Below are positions 1 to 7,601 of a stretch of DNA of 21,312 bases, one piece after another (the stretch's first letter is position 1; each line of letters begins with the position of its first letter). The translations under genes were made by a program, and so were the position numbers. The stretch is from JAYWIG01 sp043789035 (lineage in GTDB: Bacteria > Pseudomonadota > Gammaproteobacteria > Burkholderiales > Burkholderiaceae_E), in the NCBI GenBank assembly GCA_043789035.1, contig JAYWIG010000012.1:1-21312 (forward strand), in the 5' to 3' direction. The notes beneath the pieces are model-generated. The model was not told the DNA's origin, did no database searches, and was given only the letters and a program-made list of their open reading frames with translations.

Positions 1-152
1 GTGATTAGACCATAGGCTTTCACCGCACGTTGGGAGAGCATTCGACACCTTGCCGTGCGGTTAATCGCAGTACTTAGCACTTGGCTTTGAGCGTGAGCAA
101 AAGGGAAAATACTCGATGCAACACCTGCAGCGACAAACAGCCTACGATCCAT
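1..152 (-). CDS. Secreted PilJ-type N-terminal domain protein, 3' part outside the window
   Basis: An ATG at 152-150 opens a frame that stays open to the window edge, so about 50 residues are visible. GGAG lies 6 nt before the ATG. The N-terminus MDRRLFVAAGV...AHAQ is a twin-arginine-like or Sec signal peptide with a likely cleavage site after AHA. It is followed by INRTARCRMLSQRAVKAYG, which matches the conserved helix (I-N-x-A-x-R-x-R-M-L-S-Q-R) of the type IV pili/NarX-like methyl-accepting chemotaxis N-terminal domain (PilJ family). In that family the helix belongs to a periplasmic sensor module. Here no membrane helix follows in the visible part, so it may be a periplasmic or anchored stand-alone sensor. 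It is divergent from the Bug gene at 269 and shares a 116-bp control region with it. The domain call is good; the role is unknown. Confidence 0.72.
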   Translation of the reverse strand, partial: MDRRLFVAAGVASSIFPFAHAQSQVLSTAINRTARCRMLSQRAVKAYGLI

Positions 153-222
153 AAGGAACTCCAAATATCTAGTGCAGCAATTTTGCGTGCGTTCGTTATC
201 AAACGTAAACTTAAATAGAAAT

Positions 223-241
223 TCATCCGATAATCGGATGA
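223..241. promoter_or_regulatory. 19-bp perfect palindrome between divergent genes (candidate operator)
   Basis: TCATCCGATAATCGGATGA has 9-bp arms around one central base. It sits 27 bp before the Bug start and about 70 bp before the PilJ-type start, inside the only control region shared by these divergent genes. The position and symmetry fit a dimeric repressor or activator site. The regulator is not identifiable from this window. Confidence 0.5.
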
Positions 242-268
242 TCGGCAACTACCAACGGAAACAAACTC

Positions 269-1243
269 ATGGATAGAAGACATTTTTCTCAATTAGGTGT
301 TGGCACGGCACTCTTTGCATTAATCCGTTCAAGCCATGCACAAGCCAACTATCCAGCAAAACCTATTCGAATCCTAGTAGGCTATTCAGCAGGCGGCGCA
401 GTCGATTTAATAGCCCGTGCAATTGCCCAACAGCTACAACAAACACTTGGCCAAAGTGTAATTGTTGAAAACAAACCTGGCGCGGGCAGCAATATTGCCA
501 CGCGCAGCATGATTGATGCCCCCTCTGACGGCTATACGTTAATGATGGCAGCCAATGCAGTTGCTGCAAACGTTTCATTGTTTCAGCCACCGCCTTTCGA
601 CATTGCTGCCGATATTGCAGCCATATCGCTTGTAGGCAGAGTTCCGGTCGTAATTGCAGTGCCATCGAACTCAGAACTCGACTCGCTTGCAAAACTCATC
701 GATGCAGCGAGGAAAAAACCGCAAACAATCACCTACGGTTCGCCCGGCAATGGAGCCACGCCACATTTGGCAATTGAGCTATTCGAGCGTGCTGCAGGCA
801 TTCAACTTACCCATGTGCCGTACAAAGGTGGCACTCAGGCGATTACCGATACGATTGGTGGCCAAGTAAACGCAGTGGCAGTCAATGCCCTCGAAGTGCA
901 GCCGCATGTTAAAAGTGGTCGGCTAAAAGTGCTGGCAGTAATGAGCAAAAGCCGCACCACGCTAATGCCAGATGTACCCACCATTGCTGAATCAGGTTTT
1001 GCCGGTTTTGAAGCCGCAGTTTGGTATGGCTTAATCGCTCCGTCAGCCACCCCCAAACCCATCATCGCGCGCTTACATGCCGAAGTGCAAAAAGCACTCG
1101 AATCTCAGGATGTAAAAACCAGATTGCTGTCGTCGGGCGGTGAGGTAAACCCGGGAAGTATCGAGCAATTCGCTAGCCTTTTAGCATCCGAGAAAATTCG
1201 ATATGAACGGGTGATTAAGCAGGCGGGGATTAAGCCAGATTAG
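269..1243 (+). CDS. Bug-family (TctC) tripartite tricarboxylate transporter substrate-binding protein
   Basis: This 324-aa protein has the usual length for the Bug/TctC family of periplasmic solute receptors, which are greatly expanded in Bordetella and relatives and bind small carboxylated or aromatic ligands. Residues 1-25 (MDRRHFSQLG...SSHAQ) form a signal peptide with a Tat-like RR-x-F motif. The mature part shows family blocks: YPAKPIRILVGYSAGG near 28-43, VENKPGAGSNIA near 81-92, GYTL, the HVPYKGG loop near 182-188, and LPDVPT-like MPDVPT with WYGL further on. No membrane subunits (TctA/TctB) are adjacent, as is common for orphan Bug receptors. The ATG at 269 has only a weak GGAAA ribosome site but places the signal peptide correctly. 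The ligand cannot be predicted. Confidence 0.93.
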   Translation: MDRRHFSQLGVGTALFALIRSSHAQANYPAKPIRILVGYSAGGAVDLIARAIAQQLQQTLGQSVIVENKPGAGSNIATRSMIDAPSDGYTLMMAANAVAANVSLFQPPPFDIAADIAAISLVGRVPVVIAVPSNSELDSLAKLIDAARKKPQTITYGSPGNGATPHLAIELFERAAGIQLTHVPYKGGTQAITDTIGGQVNAVAVNALEVQPHVKSGRLKVLAVMSKSRTTLMPDVPTIAESGFAGFEAAVWYGLIAPSATPKPIIARLHAEVQKALESQDVKTRLLSSGGEVNPGSIEQFASLLASEKIRYERVIKQAGIKPD

Positions 1244-1267
1244 TTGTTCGAGCTTAAAATAGGAAAA

Positions 1268-1750
1268 ATGAAAGAAAAGATCTACATTGAAACAACAGTC
1301 GTTAGCTACCTAGCGGCAAGGCCAGCTCGCGATGTTGTTTTGCTAGCCAGACAACAGCTCACTGCAGAGTTCTGGGATTGGTCAAAGTCTGAGTATTTGT
1401 TGTGTTGCTCGCCATTAACCAAGCAAGAAGCTGCAAGGGGCGATCAAATAGTCGCTTCTCGGAGATTAACTTTCTTAAAAGAGTGCTCCGATTTAAGTTA
1501 TTCAATGGAGGCAGAAGAACTCGCAAGAGATCTCATTAAGTTAAAGGCAATTCCAAAATCAGAGCCAGAGGACGCTGTTCATATTGCCCTTGCAACCGTT
1601 GCAAACGTAAAATACATCGCAACTTGGAACTTTTCTCACATGGCCAGCCCACAAGCAAAACGGTTACTTGAAAAGGCAATCACGGAACTGGGCTTTGTAT
1701 CGCCCTTGATAGCCACTCCTGAAGAAATCTACGAAAGCGAAGCTAGATGA
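1268..1750 (+). CDS. PIN-domain toxin, VapC-like
   Basis: The protein is a probable ribonuclease toxin of a type II toxin-antitoxin pair, about 160 aa. The fold begins at once with MKEKIYIETTVVSYL, the first PIN strand, where the first acidic residue is Glu (IETT) instead of the usual Asp. A later acidic block, SEPEDAVHIALA, fits the third and fourth metal-site acidic positions, and the C-terminal YIATWNFSHM resembles the strand that carries the final catalytic position in this subfamily. I chose ATG 1268, with AGGA just upstream, over an in-frame TTG at 1244 that directly abuts the Bug stop codon. The toxin comes before its partner and overlaps it by ATGA. PIN toxins usually cleave RNA using Mg2+ or Mn2+; activity here is inferred. 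Confidence 0.82.
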   Translation: MKEKIYIETTVVSYLAARPARDVVLLARQQLTAEFWDWSKSEYLLCCSPLTKQEAARGDQIVASRRLTFLKECSDLSYSMEAEELARDLIKLKAIPKSEPEDAVHIALATVANVKYIATWNFSHMASPQAKRLLEKAITELGFVSPLIATPEEIYESEAR

Positions 1751-1932
1751 AAAAAACAACGATGAGTTTAAAAAAAAAATCAAAGCCGCAAATTCTTTCG
1801 ATAAAGGTACTTCCGGCTAAGCGTATTGATCCAATCCTTGAAGAGCTATACGCGGTAAAGGCAGAGATAAACAAAGAGGCTAAGTACTCGGTCAAGGAAA
1901 TACTTAAACGTGCATATCCTTCTGCCACGTAA
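1747..1932 (+). CDS. Small antitoxin-like partner of the PIN toxin
   Basis: This 61-aa basic protein starts at an ATG that overlaps the toxin stop (ATGA), a sign of translational coupling. A second in-frame ATG lies at 1762. After a Lys-rich start, the segment DPILEELYAVKAEINKEAKY followed by a short hydrophobic-basic helix matches a pattern I know from small proteins paired with IETT-type PIN toxins (D-P-x-x-E-E-x-x-x-x-R/K). No classical DNA-binding fold (RHH, AbrB, Phd) can be seen. Its role as antitoxin is inferred from position, size and the residue pattern. It is convergent with the SBP gene, 19 bp away. Confidence 0.68.
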   Translation: MKKTTMSLKKKSKPQILSIKVLPAKRIDPILEELYAVKAEINKEAKYSVKEILKRAYPSAT

Positions 1933-1951
1933 AGAACTCTCAAGGAGCGGC

Positions 1952-2764
1952 TTACGGTGCCAAACCTCGCATACCAGCTCGGTTGGCAGCCGCTTTTACA
2001 AAACCCGTTTTCTGCATCTCTTCAACAAACTTATTCACAAATCCATGCGCAGAGTCGCGCTTTTTCGGGACGCCGATAGCTAAGTGCTCCAATCCCCAAC
2101 GTCCATCTAACACCCGCGACGCCGGAACGGTACTAGATAGCTCATACAGTATTGCCTTATTCGTCGCGAAAGCATCTACCTTGGCCTGAATTAACCATTG
2201 CCCAGCCACTTTTAAAGTTGGCGCGGCCTCTAAGCGAGCCAGTTTGAATTCTCTGGCTAAGGCTGCTTGCGATGAACTACCTTGGCTTACACCAATCACC
2301 ATCCCTGCTGTATCAATATCAGCAATCGCTTTTACCTTTGAGTTTGGCATCACTAAGTAGCCCAACTCAAGGCTGACAACTGTAGGCGAGAAATCAACAA
2401 TCAAGGCACGCGCTGCGGATGCATTGGTCACGGTAAAGTCGACTTCACTATTTTTCAACGCCTCGACCACTTCAGCCAAGCGCGGGTATTCTTTGTATTC
2501 AACCTCAACCCCTAAGCGCTTGGCTAACTCTCGGCCTAGTTCGACGGTTAAGCCTCGGGCTTCACCGGTCACAGGGTCTTTCACCATAGAGGTTGGGCTA
2601 CCTTGGTAAACGCCTACTTTCAATTTACCACTTGGGGCCAAGATCGGAGCAAACTCACTTCTTATTACCTGACCAACTTGAATTGAAGAACAACCTGCCG
2701 CTGCGATGCCGCAAGCTATTGCGGCCAATAAAACCCGACGTTTGCACGATTGAGTGATTTTCAT
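1952..2764 (-). CDS. Lipoprotein solute-binding protein, amino-acid ABC type (SBP family 3)
   Basis: The protein has 270 aa. The start at ATG 2764 gives a clean lipoprotein signal: MKITQSCKRRVLLAAIACGI, then lipobox A-A-G-C with Cys25 as the lipidation site. The mature part has the family 3 receptor pattern: GKLKVGVYQGSP near the start, an E-A-R-G-L-T-V-E-L-G segment for the usual GFDVDL strand, VDFTVTNAS for the DxxxxxxT block, and KVDAFATN late in the chain. Family 3 receptors bind polar amino acids or related compounds and deliver them to ABC permeases; none is encoded nearby. The start codon shares its A with the stop of the upstream hydrolase (TAATG), so the two are translationally coupled and probably function together. 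The ligand is unknown. Confidence 0.88.
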   Translation of the reverse strand: MKITQSCKRRVLLAAIACGIAAAGCSSIQVGQVIRSEFAPILAPSGKLKVGVYQGSPTSMVKDPVTGEARGLTVELGRELAKRLGVEVEYKEYPRLAEVVEALKNSEVDFTVTNASAARALIVDFSPTVVSLELGYLVMPNSKVKAIADIDTAGMVIGVSQGSSSQAALAREFKLARLEAAPTLKVAGQWLIQAKVDAFATNKAILYELSSTVPASRVLDGRWGLEHLAIGVPKKRDSAHGFVNKFVEEMQKTGFVKAAANRAGMRGLAP

Positions 2765-3843
2765 TATTTGCCTTTCGGAGTAGCGGCAAGCAAAGCTTCC
2801 AACTCTTTTTTCCAAAATCTGGCTTGCCCGGTGGTTCCATGCCCAAAGGTATTTTCGCTTGCAGGAATTAATAGAATTCGTCCATTCTTGACTCGCTTCA
2901 TTTCACGCTCCAACAAACCCAATGACGGCGGGTTTCGCTCATCATCAGCCGAGTTGATCGCCATCAAAGTTGTCGTGATTCGATCAAGAAACGGCGCTGG
3001 GTTGTAGTCGCGGGAAGAATCCCATTGGTAAAGAATGTCGTTTGCGTCCGCGGGGAAAGGTGCGGCCATGCGTTGATTGAGCAGTTCGTCAGCCTTAGTG
3101 CGAGTGGGAGCAATCTTGTACAAACCTTGGTCTCCACCGTTTGTAGCCAGCGCAAAGAACACAGAAGCAAACTGCGCGCTACGCGGTTGCTTCACATAAT
3201 CGCCATTCTGCCATTCAGGATCACTCCGAATCGAATCGGTAATTAAGCGGCGCAACATCCAATTGCGGCTCGACATCTCAGTTGGCAAAGATGCCATCGG
3301 CACGGCGATGTCCATCATGTTTGGATACTTATGCGCCCAAATCCATGTTTGCATACCACCCATTGAATTGCCAATGACTAACCGCACACGCTTTAACCCT
3401 AAGCCCTCAGTCACTAAACGATACTGCGCATCGACCATATCGTCGTAGTTGTACTTAGGAAATTTTGCCTTTAAGCCATCTGAAGGCTTGGTTGTTTTAC
3501 CAGAGCCGATTGCATCGGGAATGATGATGAAGTATTTAGTTGCATCGAGAGGTTGGCCTGCGCCGAACAGCTCACCAGCGAATGCTTGGCCAAGCATGGT
3601 GGCAGCGGAACCTGCAGTGCCGTGTAACACCAACACTGGTTCACCTGAGGGGTTGCCAACCGTCGAATACGAGACGCGAAGTTCGGGCATTACTTCGCCG
3701 TTGTGGAAGCGAAAGTTTTTAGCGACCCATGCATCAGTTTTTGGCGCAGGAAACTCTGCAGCCATACTCGCCGGAACGACGCCTAAAAGGTAAGTCGCAA
3801 AAAGCGCTCCAAACAATCGACCATGCACTGAACTAAAACCCAT
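2764..3843 (-). CDS. Exported alpha/beta hydrolase of the homoserine O-acetyltransferase-like family
   Basis: From ATG 3843 the protein has 359 aa; an alternative ATG at 3867 adds 8 residues. GGAG lies 11 nt before the 3843 start. Residues 1-29 form a signal peptide ending ASMAAE, so it acts in the periplasm. The body is an alpha/beta hydrolase: LVLHGTAGSA near 71-80 (oxyanion strand and loop), DAIGSGKT near 110, nucleophile elbow GNSMGGMQ with Ser160, acid in SADDERNP (Asp300 or Asp301), and FGHGTTG with His335. The long insert between strand and nucleophile and the GNSMGG elbow resemble MetX-like acyltransferases. An exported form is unlikely to make O-acetylhomoserine, so hydrolase or esterase is the safer call. 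It leads a two-gene unit with the SBP at 1952. Confidence 0.87.
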   Translation of the reverse strand: MGFSSVHGRLFGALFATYLLGVVPASMAAEFPAPKTDAWVAKNFRFHNGEVMPELRVSYSTVGNPSGEPVLVLHGTAGSAATMLGQAFAGELFGAGQPLDATKYFIIIPDAIGSGKTTKPSDGLKAKFPKYNYDDMVDAQYRLVTEGLGLKRVRLVIGNSMGGMQTWIWAHKYPNMMDIAVPMASLPTEMSSRNWMLRRLITDSIRSDPEWQNGDYVKQPRSAQFASVFFALATNGGDQGLYKIAPTRTKADELLNQRMAAPFPADANDILYQWDSSRDYNPAPFLDRITTTLMAINSADDERNPPSLGLLEREMKRVKNGRILLIPASENTFGHGTTGQARFWKKELEALLAATPKGK

Positions 3844-3892
3844 AATATTCACCGCTCCAAGGTTCAAAAACCTTAGGGTACGGCAAAAAACA

Positions 3893-3931
3893 AAACCCCG
3901 CCAATGGGCCTAGCACCAAGTGGCGGGGTTT
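3893..3931 (-). terminator. Rho-independent terminator of the 740-aa lipoprotein gene
   Basis: AAACCCCGCCA at 3893-3903 pairs perfectly with TGGCGGGGTTT at 3921-3931, giving an 11-bp stem and a 17-nt loop. Read on the minus strand it is followed by a T-rich tract (TTTTGTTTTTT). It lies 30 bp after the lipoprotein stop and separates that gene from the hydrolase/SBP pair. Confidence 0.88.
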
Positions 3932-3960
3932 GTCTGTTAACGAACTAGCGAGTAGCTAAA

Positions 3961-6183
3961 TTAGTTACTCCAGAACGTAATCGCGTTGTAGAACTTACGA
4001 TCCGGGCCACGGAAGGAAAGGCCTGCTTCACGATAGGCAAAGTTAGTGATAGTAAGTTCAACCAGGTCGGTGTTTGTGCAACGCGGGTTCGGGTTGGTGC
4101 CGCTGCTTGCGGTCGTTGTCGACATCGAAGTACCTGACACTACTGATGCAAACTCTTTACCAGCGCCGGACGAATCGCCAAATGCCGTTGGCCTAAAGTC
4201 GAGGCGAGTACGGCGGCCATACGTAGCCGTTTCGCTCTCACTATTGGTTGCAGAAACAGAGTTTTGCGAAAACAAATAGCTCGACGCAACATAGTTACCC
4301 ACCGGGTTAGTCCAGGCCATCGTTTGAACAATGCTTGAGATCACGCCTGAGTTGGCACCCGTTGGCTTGAGATAAGCATCGGCAAATGCAGTCGAAAGTG
4401 TGGGCCACGCCTTAGCTGCGCCAGCACCTGCAACCTCATAAGGCGTTCCAGACCTGACGTAAACCACTTCATCGGCAGTTGCAGTTGTGTTCGTAAATTT
4501 GAAGACCTCAGCCTTGTAAAGACTGTAAGCAGGAATCGAAACAGTGACATCACTAGGGGCTTGATCTTGGTTACTTGGCGAGGCAGTTGTTGCCCAATTT
4601 GCGGTGGGCGCGGGACGAGCAAGAACAGAGCCATCAAGATTAGCGGCACTTACCGTGTAATCATTGCCACCGGAACCATTCCAAAGTTGAACCGAGCTTG
4701 AGTTATTCACAGTCAGCAAACCTTCTTGGTTAGTGATCGTCATTCGGTCTTCAGTTCCGCAGCGCTGCGAGCGATGCAAAACTAAACCAGCCGCCGGAAG
4801 TCCTGGCCCCGTCCAGCGTACTGCACGAATTTCCGTCGTGTTTTGCTCTGTCAAATCAAATGTAGTGCGTATAGCAGCTTCAAACCTATCTTTCAAAAAG
4901 AAATTTGTCGGGTTGGCACTAGCAAGCGCTGTATTCGTGGCAATTTTTCGCGTGAGACGATGTTCCATAAACATTCTATACGGGCGACGGTTACCGACGT
5001 AATCCCATACGCCATTAATTTTGCCGACAATCCACCCCGTAGAAACCGGCTGACCGCTAGCAGTCGTGAGTGGAATGACCATCTCGATACATGTCGCAGT
5101 ATTGCAAACAGCGTGTTTATTCTCATTGGCCGCCGTGAGGTTTAACGGCGCAAATACTCCACCAATCGTTGGTGAGCCAACCTTAGCACCGGTTAGCAGA
5201 TCGCGTGCAAATGTGAATTGGCCAACTTCTGCTGCCCAACTTCTTCCATTCGAACTCCAAGACGCGGGTACGTAGTTACATGCGGCCGATACAGCCGTAA
5301 CGTTGCCCGCAGAATTCAGAGTTACCCGCTGCGCTATCGGCAATGCTAGACAATCTTGATACTTCTTCGCCAAAGCGGCCATTTCAGCGGCAGTTGGCAA
5401 ACTACTCGAAGCTACGGATGCGGGTAGTGTCGGGGTAACGGTCGGCGTGGCCGTTTGGGCTGCTGTAAGCACCACGGGTGCTGGCTGACCGCCACTCGAA
5501 GTTACTGCTGCGGAGTTATTACTAATCGTCACTCCTGTTGACGCCACCGAGATGGATAGCTTATCGAGCACACCGTCAACACCAGTACCATTGGCGGCAA
5601 ATACGGTAGTTAGCGCGTTAAAGCCAGCGCCCAATGCCGCTGAAATTTCAGGGTCGGTTTTCAACGTATTCACCACCAGCGCAGTCGCATCTGCCACCTT
5701 CGTGCCGCTTGAGGCGCTGACTAATGTTGCCGGGGTGTTTAAGGCAGAAAGATCACCACCAGGAGCAATAAGGGCAGCGATTGCGTTGGTCAGCGTTGTA
5801 ACGTTAGCAGTGTTATTCGCATTGCCTGAAACGGAAGGAATTACAGCAACAATGCTGACGGCTTCACCATTAAGCGTTCCGGTCGCAGCAACAACAAACG
5901 GTGCTTTCAATGCTGAAACGTCGGCAGTGTAGCTGCCATCAGCAGCGGTTGTGGTTGTAACGTCGGCAGTCGATGCATCGGCATCTTTCACGACCACGCT
6001 AGCACCACTGACGGCAGCGCCAACGGCTACAACACCTTGTATAACTGTTGCGGCAGGTGGTGGAGTTGCAGCCACAGGTGCAGCTGAATCGCTGCCGCCG
6101 CAGGCAGATAAAACACTTGCGACTGCTAGGCCTAAACCTGCAGTTTGCAAATGGGTAAATTGATTTCGGAATTTAATTCTCAC
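3961..6183 (-). CDS. Large exported lipoprotein with carboxypeptidase-regulatory-like domain, function unknown
   Basis: The protein has 740 aa. I chose the GTG at 6183 because AAGGAG lies 7 nt before it; the longer frame to 6222 has no such site and would spoil the signal peptide. The signal peptide ends in a lipobox L-S-A-C, with Cys28 followed by GGS, giving a lipoprotein on an Ala/Pro/Ser-rich linker. Residues about 48-110 (VIQGVVAVGAAVSGASV, then DGSYTADV) match a carboxypeptidase regulatory-like beta-sandwich. The rest is Thr/Ser/Ala-rich with a central block rich in Trp and Arg (WDYVGNRRPYRMFMEHRL) and isolated Cys pairs, and ends FYNAITFWSN. I do not recognise the central and C-terminal domains. 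Similar exported proteins are common in Burkholderiales and lack assigned functions. Confidence 0.8.
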   Translation of the reverse strand: MRIKFRNQFTHLQTAGLGLAVASVLSACGGSDSAAPVAATPPPAATVIQGVVAVGAAVSGASVVVKDADASTADVTTTTAADGSYTADVSALKAPFVVAATGTLNGEAVSIVAVIPSVSGNANNTANVTTLTNAIAALIAPGGDLSALNTPATLVSASSGTKVADATALVVNTLKTDPEISAALGAGFNALTTVFAANGTGVDGVLDKLSISVASTGVTISNNSAAVTSSGGQPAPVVLTAAQTATPTVTPTLPASVASSSLPTAAEMAALAKKYQDCLALPIAQRVTLNSAGNVTAVSAACNYVPASWSSNGRSWAAEVGQFTFARDLLTGAKVGSPTIGGVFAPLNLTAANENKHAVCNTATCIEMVIPLTTASGQPVSTGWIVGKINGVWDYVGNRRPYRMFMEHRLTRKIATNTALASANPTNFFLKDRFEAAIRTTFDLTEQNTTEIRAVRWTGPGLPAAGLVLHRSQRCGTEDRMTITNQEGLLTVNNSSSVQLWNGSGGNDYTVSAANLDGSVLARPAPTANWATTASPSNQDQAPSDVTVSIPAYSLYKAEVFKFTNTTATADEVVYVRSGTPYEVAGAGAAKAWPTLSTAFADAYLKPTGANSGVISSIVQTMAWTNPVGNYVASSYLFSQNSVSATNSESETATYGRRTRLDFRPTAFGDSSGAGKEFASVVSGTSMSTTTASSGTNPNPRCTNTDLVELTITNFAYREAGLSFRGPDRKFYNAITFWSN

Positions 6184-6241
6184 AGTAACTCTCCTTGGGT
6201 GGTAAAAATAAACCCGCCTCAATCGTAGATACCTAAGAAAA

Positions 6242-6267
6242 CCGCGTCATCATCAAAACTGACGAGG
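6242..6267 (-). terminator. Possible terminator after the amidohydrolase pseudogene
   Basis: CC-g-CGTCA at 6242-6249 pairs with TGACG-a-GG at 6260-6267 (one mismatch, 10-nt loop). On the minus strand it is followed by TTTTCTT. It starts 28 bp after the end of the pseudogene. The stem is short, so this is tentative. Confidence 0.4.
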
Positions 6268-6294
6268 CTTTACAAATATATTTTCGCGTTAAAA

Positions 6295-7319
6295 CTACAG
6301 TTCGGTGATATTCAAAAGCTTCGCAGCGTTGCCGCCAAGAATCGCAACTCGTTGGTCCATTGTGAGGGTTGTTGTCGCTATCAGGTGGTCCACCGGGTGC
6401 TCTTCCCAAGGAATCGGATGGTCAGTTCCAATGACTACTTGACTGGCACCGACTTGCAATACTAGATGACACAAGGCTTCCGAAGTAAAGACTAAAGCAT
6501 CGAAAGTAATTTGGCTTACATACTCAGTTGGTTTTTTCTTCAACACAATCGCCGGGTTTCAATTGGTAGGTGAAACGAAACACGAATGATTGCAGCCATT
6601 CGCATACGAACCAAAAAAGCCGCCGCCATGCGTGGCAATAATTTTGAGTTTCGGGAATTTATCTAACGTGCCTTCGAATATCAAATGCTGCAGCGCAATT
6701 GTCGTATCGAGTGGATTGCCGATCGTGTTCGACAACCAGCCATTGCCTTTAAAGCGTTTGGAAAGTTCTGGGGTACTTTACGGATGAATGAATAGCGCAG
6801 CGCCCAGCTCCTCGGCCTTAGCCCAAACTGGATGAAATTTCGCTTCCGAGAAATCTTCGCCGTTCAAACCTCCGCCAAACGCTCATTATTCAAATGCACA
6901 ATTTCTGCGCTCAAGTCCTTTTCTTTTCGATACCAATATGGGTTAACTGAAAGTACTTGGGAATCGATACCCATTGCGTCCATCGCCGCCAAACGCTCTG
7001 CAACAGCCGGTCTATCGCTCGAATGGATGAAATGCTCTGGCACGCCCTTCATCGGCGGCAACAAAGGTTTTGCTTCAGCGTCCATGGGGTTTAGCGCATC
7101 TTGGAAATAGCAATGCGCATGAACGTCCTGGACCTTGGCTTGCTTACCGTTGTGCATCACCGGCGGGCGCTTGCTGCCCATCTTGGGGTGTTTGTGCGAG
7201 GCTTGGACTTGGACTTGGACTTGGACTTGGGCTTGGGATGAAGTTTGTAGCGCGCACGTGCGAAACATCAAGCCAGAGGTTGTTGCCGCTTGGGAAAGGA
7301 AGTGACGGCGAGATGTCAT
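6295..7319 (-). pseudogene. Tat-exported amidohydrolase (ACMSD-like, metal-dependent), degraded
   Basis: The start at ATG 7319 encodes a Tat signal (MTSRRHFLSQAATTSG), a Val-Gln repeat linker and then QDVHAHCYF, the HxH metal-binding motif of ACMSD-type amidohydrolases. The frame stops at 6866-6864 right after NNERLAEV. A shifted frame then reads NGEDFSEAKFHPVWAKAEELG...FIHP, a TAA at 6780-6778 where relatives have Gln, GNGWLSNTIGNPLDTTIAL, ATHGGGFFGSYA, a TGA at 6561-6559 where relatives have Cys, and finally the intact end KKKPTEYV...IGTDHPIPWEEHPVDH...ILGGNAAKLLNI. Besides the frame change, the stretch between AEV and NGEDF seems to be missing compared with relatives as I remember them (tens of residues). 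The three lesions point to an old pseudogene. Confidence 0.92.
7203..7238. repeat. Hexamer microsatellite (TTGGAC), four perfect and two imperfect units
   Basis: TTGGAC occurs four times in a row from 7203 to 7226, followed by TTGGGC and TTGGGA. On the minus strand it encodes alternating Val-Gln just after the Tat signal of the amidohydrolase. Six-base units keep frame when they expand or shrink, and near-identical units suggest replication slippage. Confidence 0.9.
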
Positions 7320-7601
7320 GAGTGTTTCTTTTTAGGAATTGGGAAAAGACTATGGCATCGAAAAAACGCTGGCTTCAATTACTCAAAAAACCGCAGTTAA
7401 GAAATTCAAAAGAAATCCCGCATGTTAGATTTTCCTACTAAATTTTAATGATGCGGGACGATTCGTTGATGTTTAAACTTCTCTGAAAATAGTTTCTAAT
7501 CACACAAGTCAGACATGGCATTAAAAGAAAAAAGGCACGGAAATAGCCTATCCCAAGTATGACTATTCCTATGACTAAATCATAGGTATTTGGAGTTTGA
7601 G
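7320..7601. promoter_or_regulatory. Divergent intergenic region with two dyads
   Basis: This 282-bp AT-rich stretch lies between the amidohydrolase pseudogene (-) and the metalloprotease (+) and has no credible gene. It holds TCCCGCAT at 7416-7423 with its inverted partner ATGCGGGA at 7451-7458 (27-nt loop). It also holds CCTATGA at 7568-7574 with TCATAGG at 7580-7586 (5-nt loop), ending only 5 bp before the GGAG of the metalloprotease. The second could be an operator, or a hairpin that limits ribosome access. No confident -35/-10 pair was picked. Confidence 0.45.

Noticed and set aside
74..292. 72-aa minus-strand ORF over the left intergenic region
   Set aside because: It overlaps the true PilJ-type start in another frame and covers the palindrome; no ribosome site or family signal.
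2764..3843. Biosynthetic homoserine O-acetyltransferase (metX)
   Set aside because: The clear signal peptide places it outside the cytoplasm, where this reaction would lack acetyl-CoA.
7416..7458. Rho-independent terminator between the pseudogene and metalloprotease
   Set aside because: The 8-bp arms have a 27-nt loop, and no gene on either strand ends here; kept only as an unexplained dyad.
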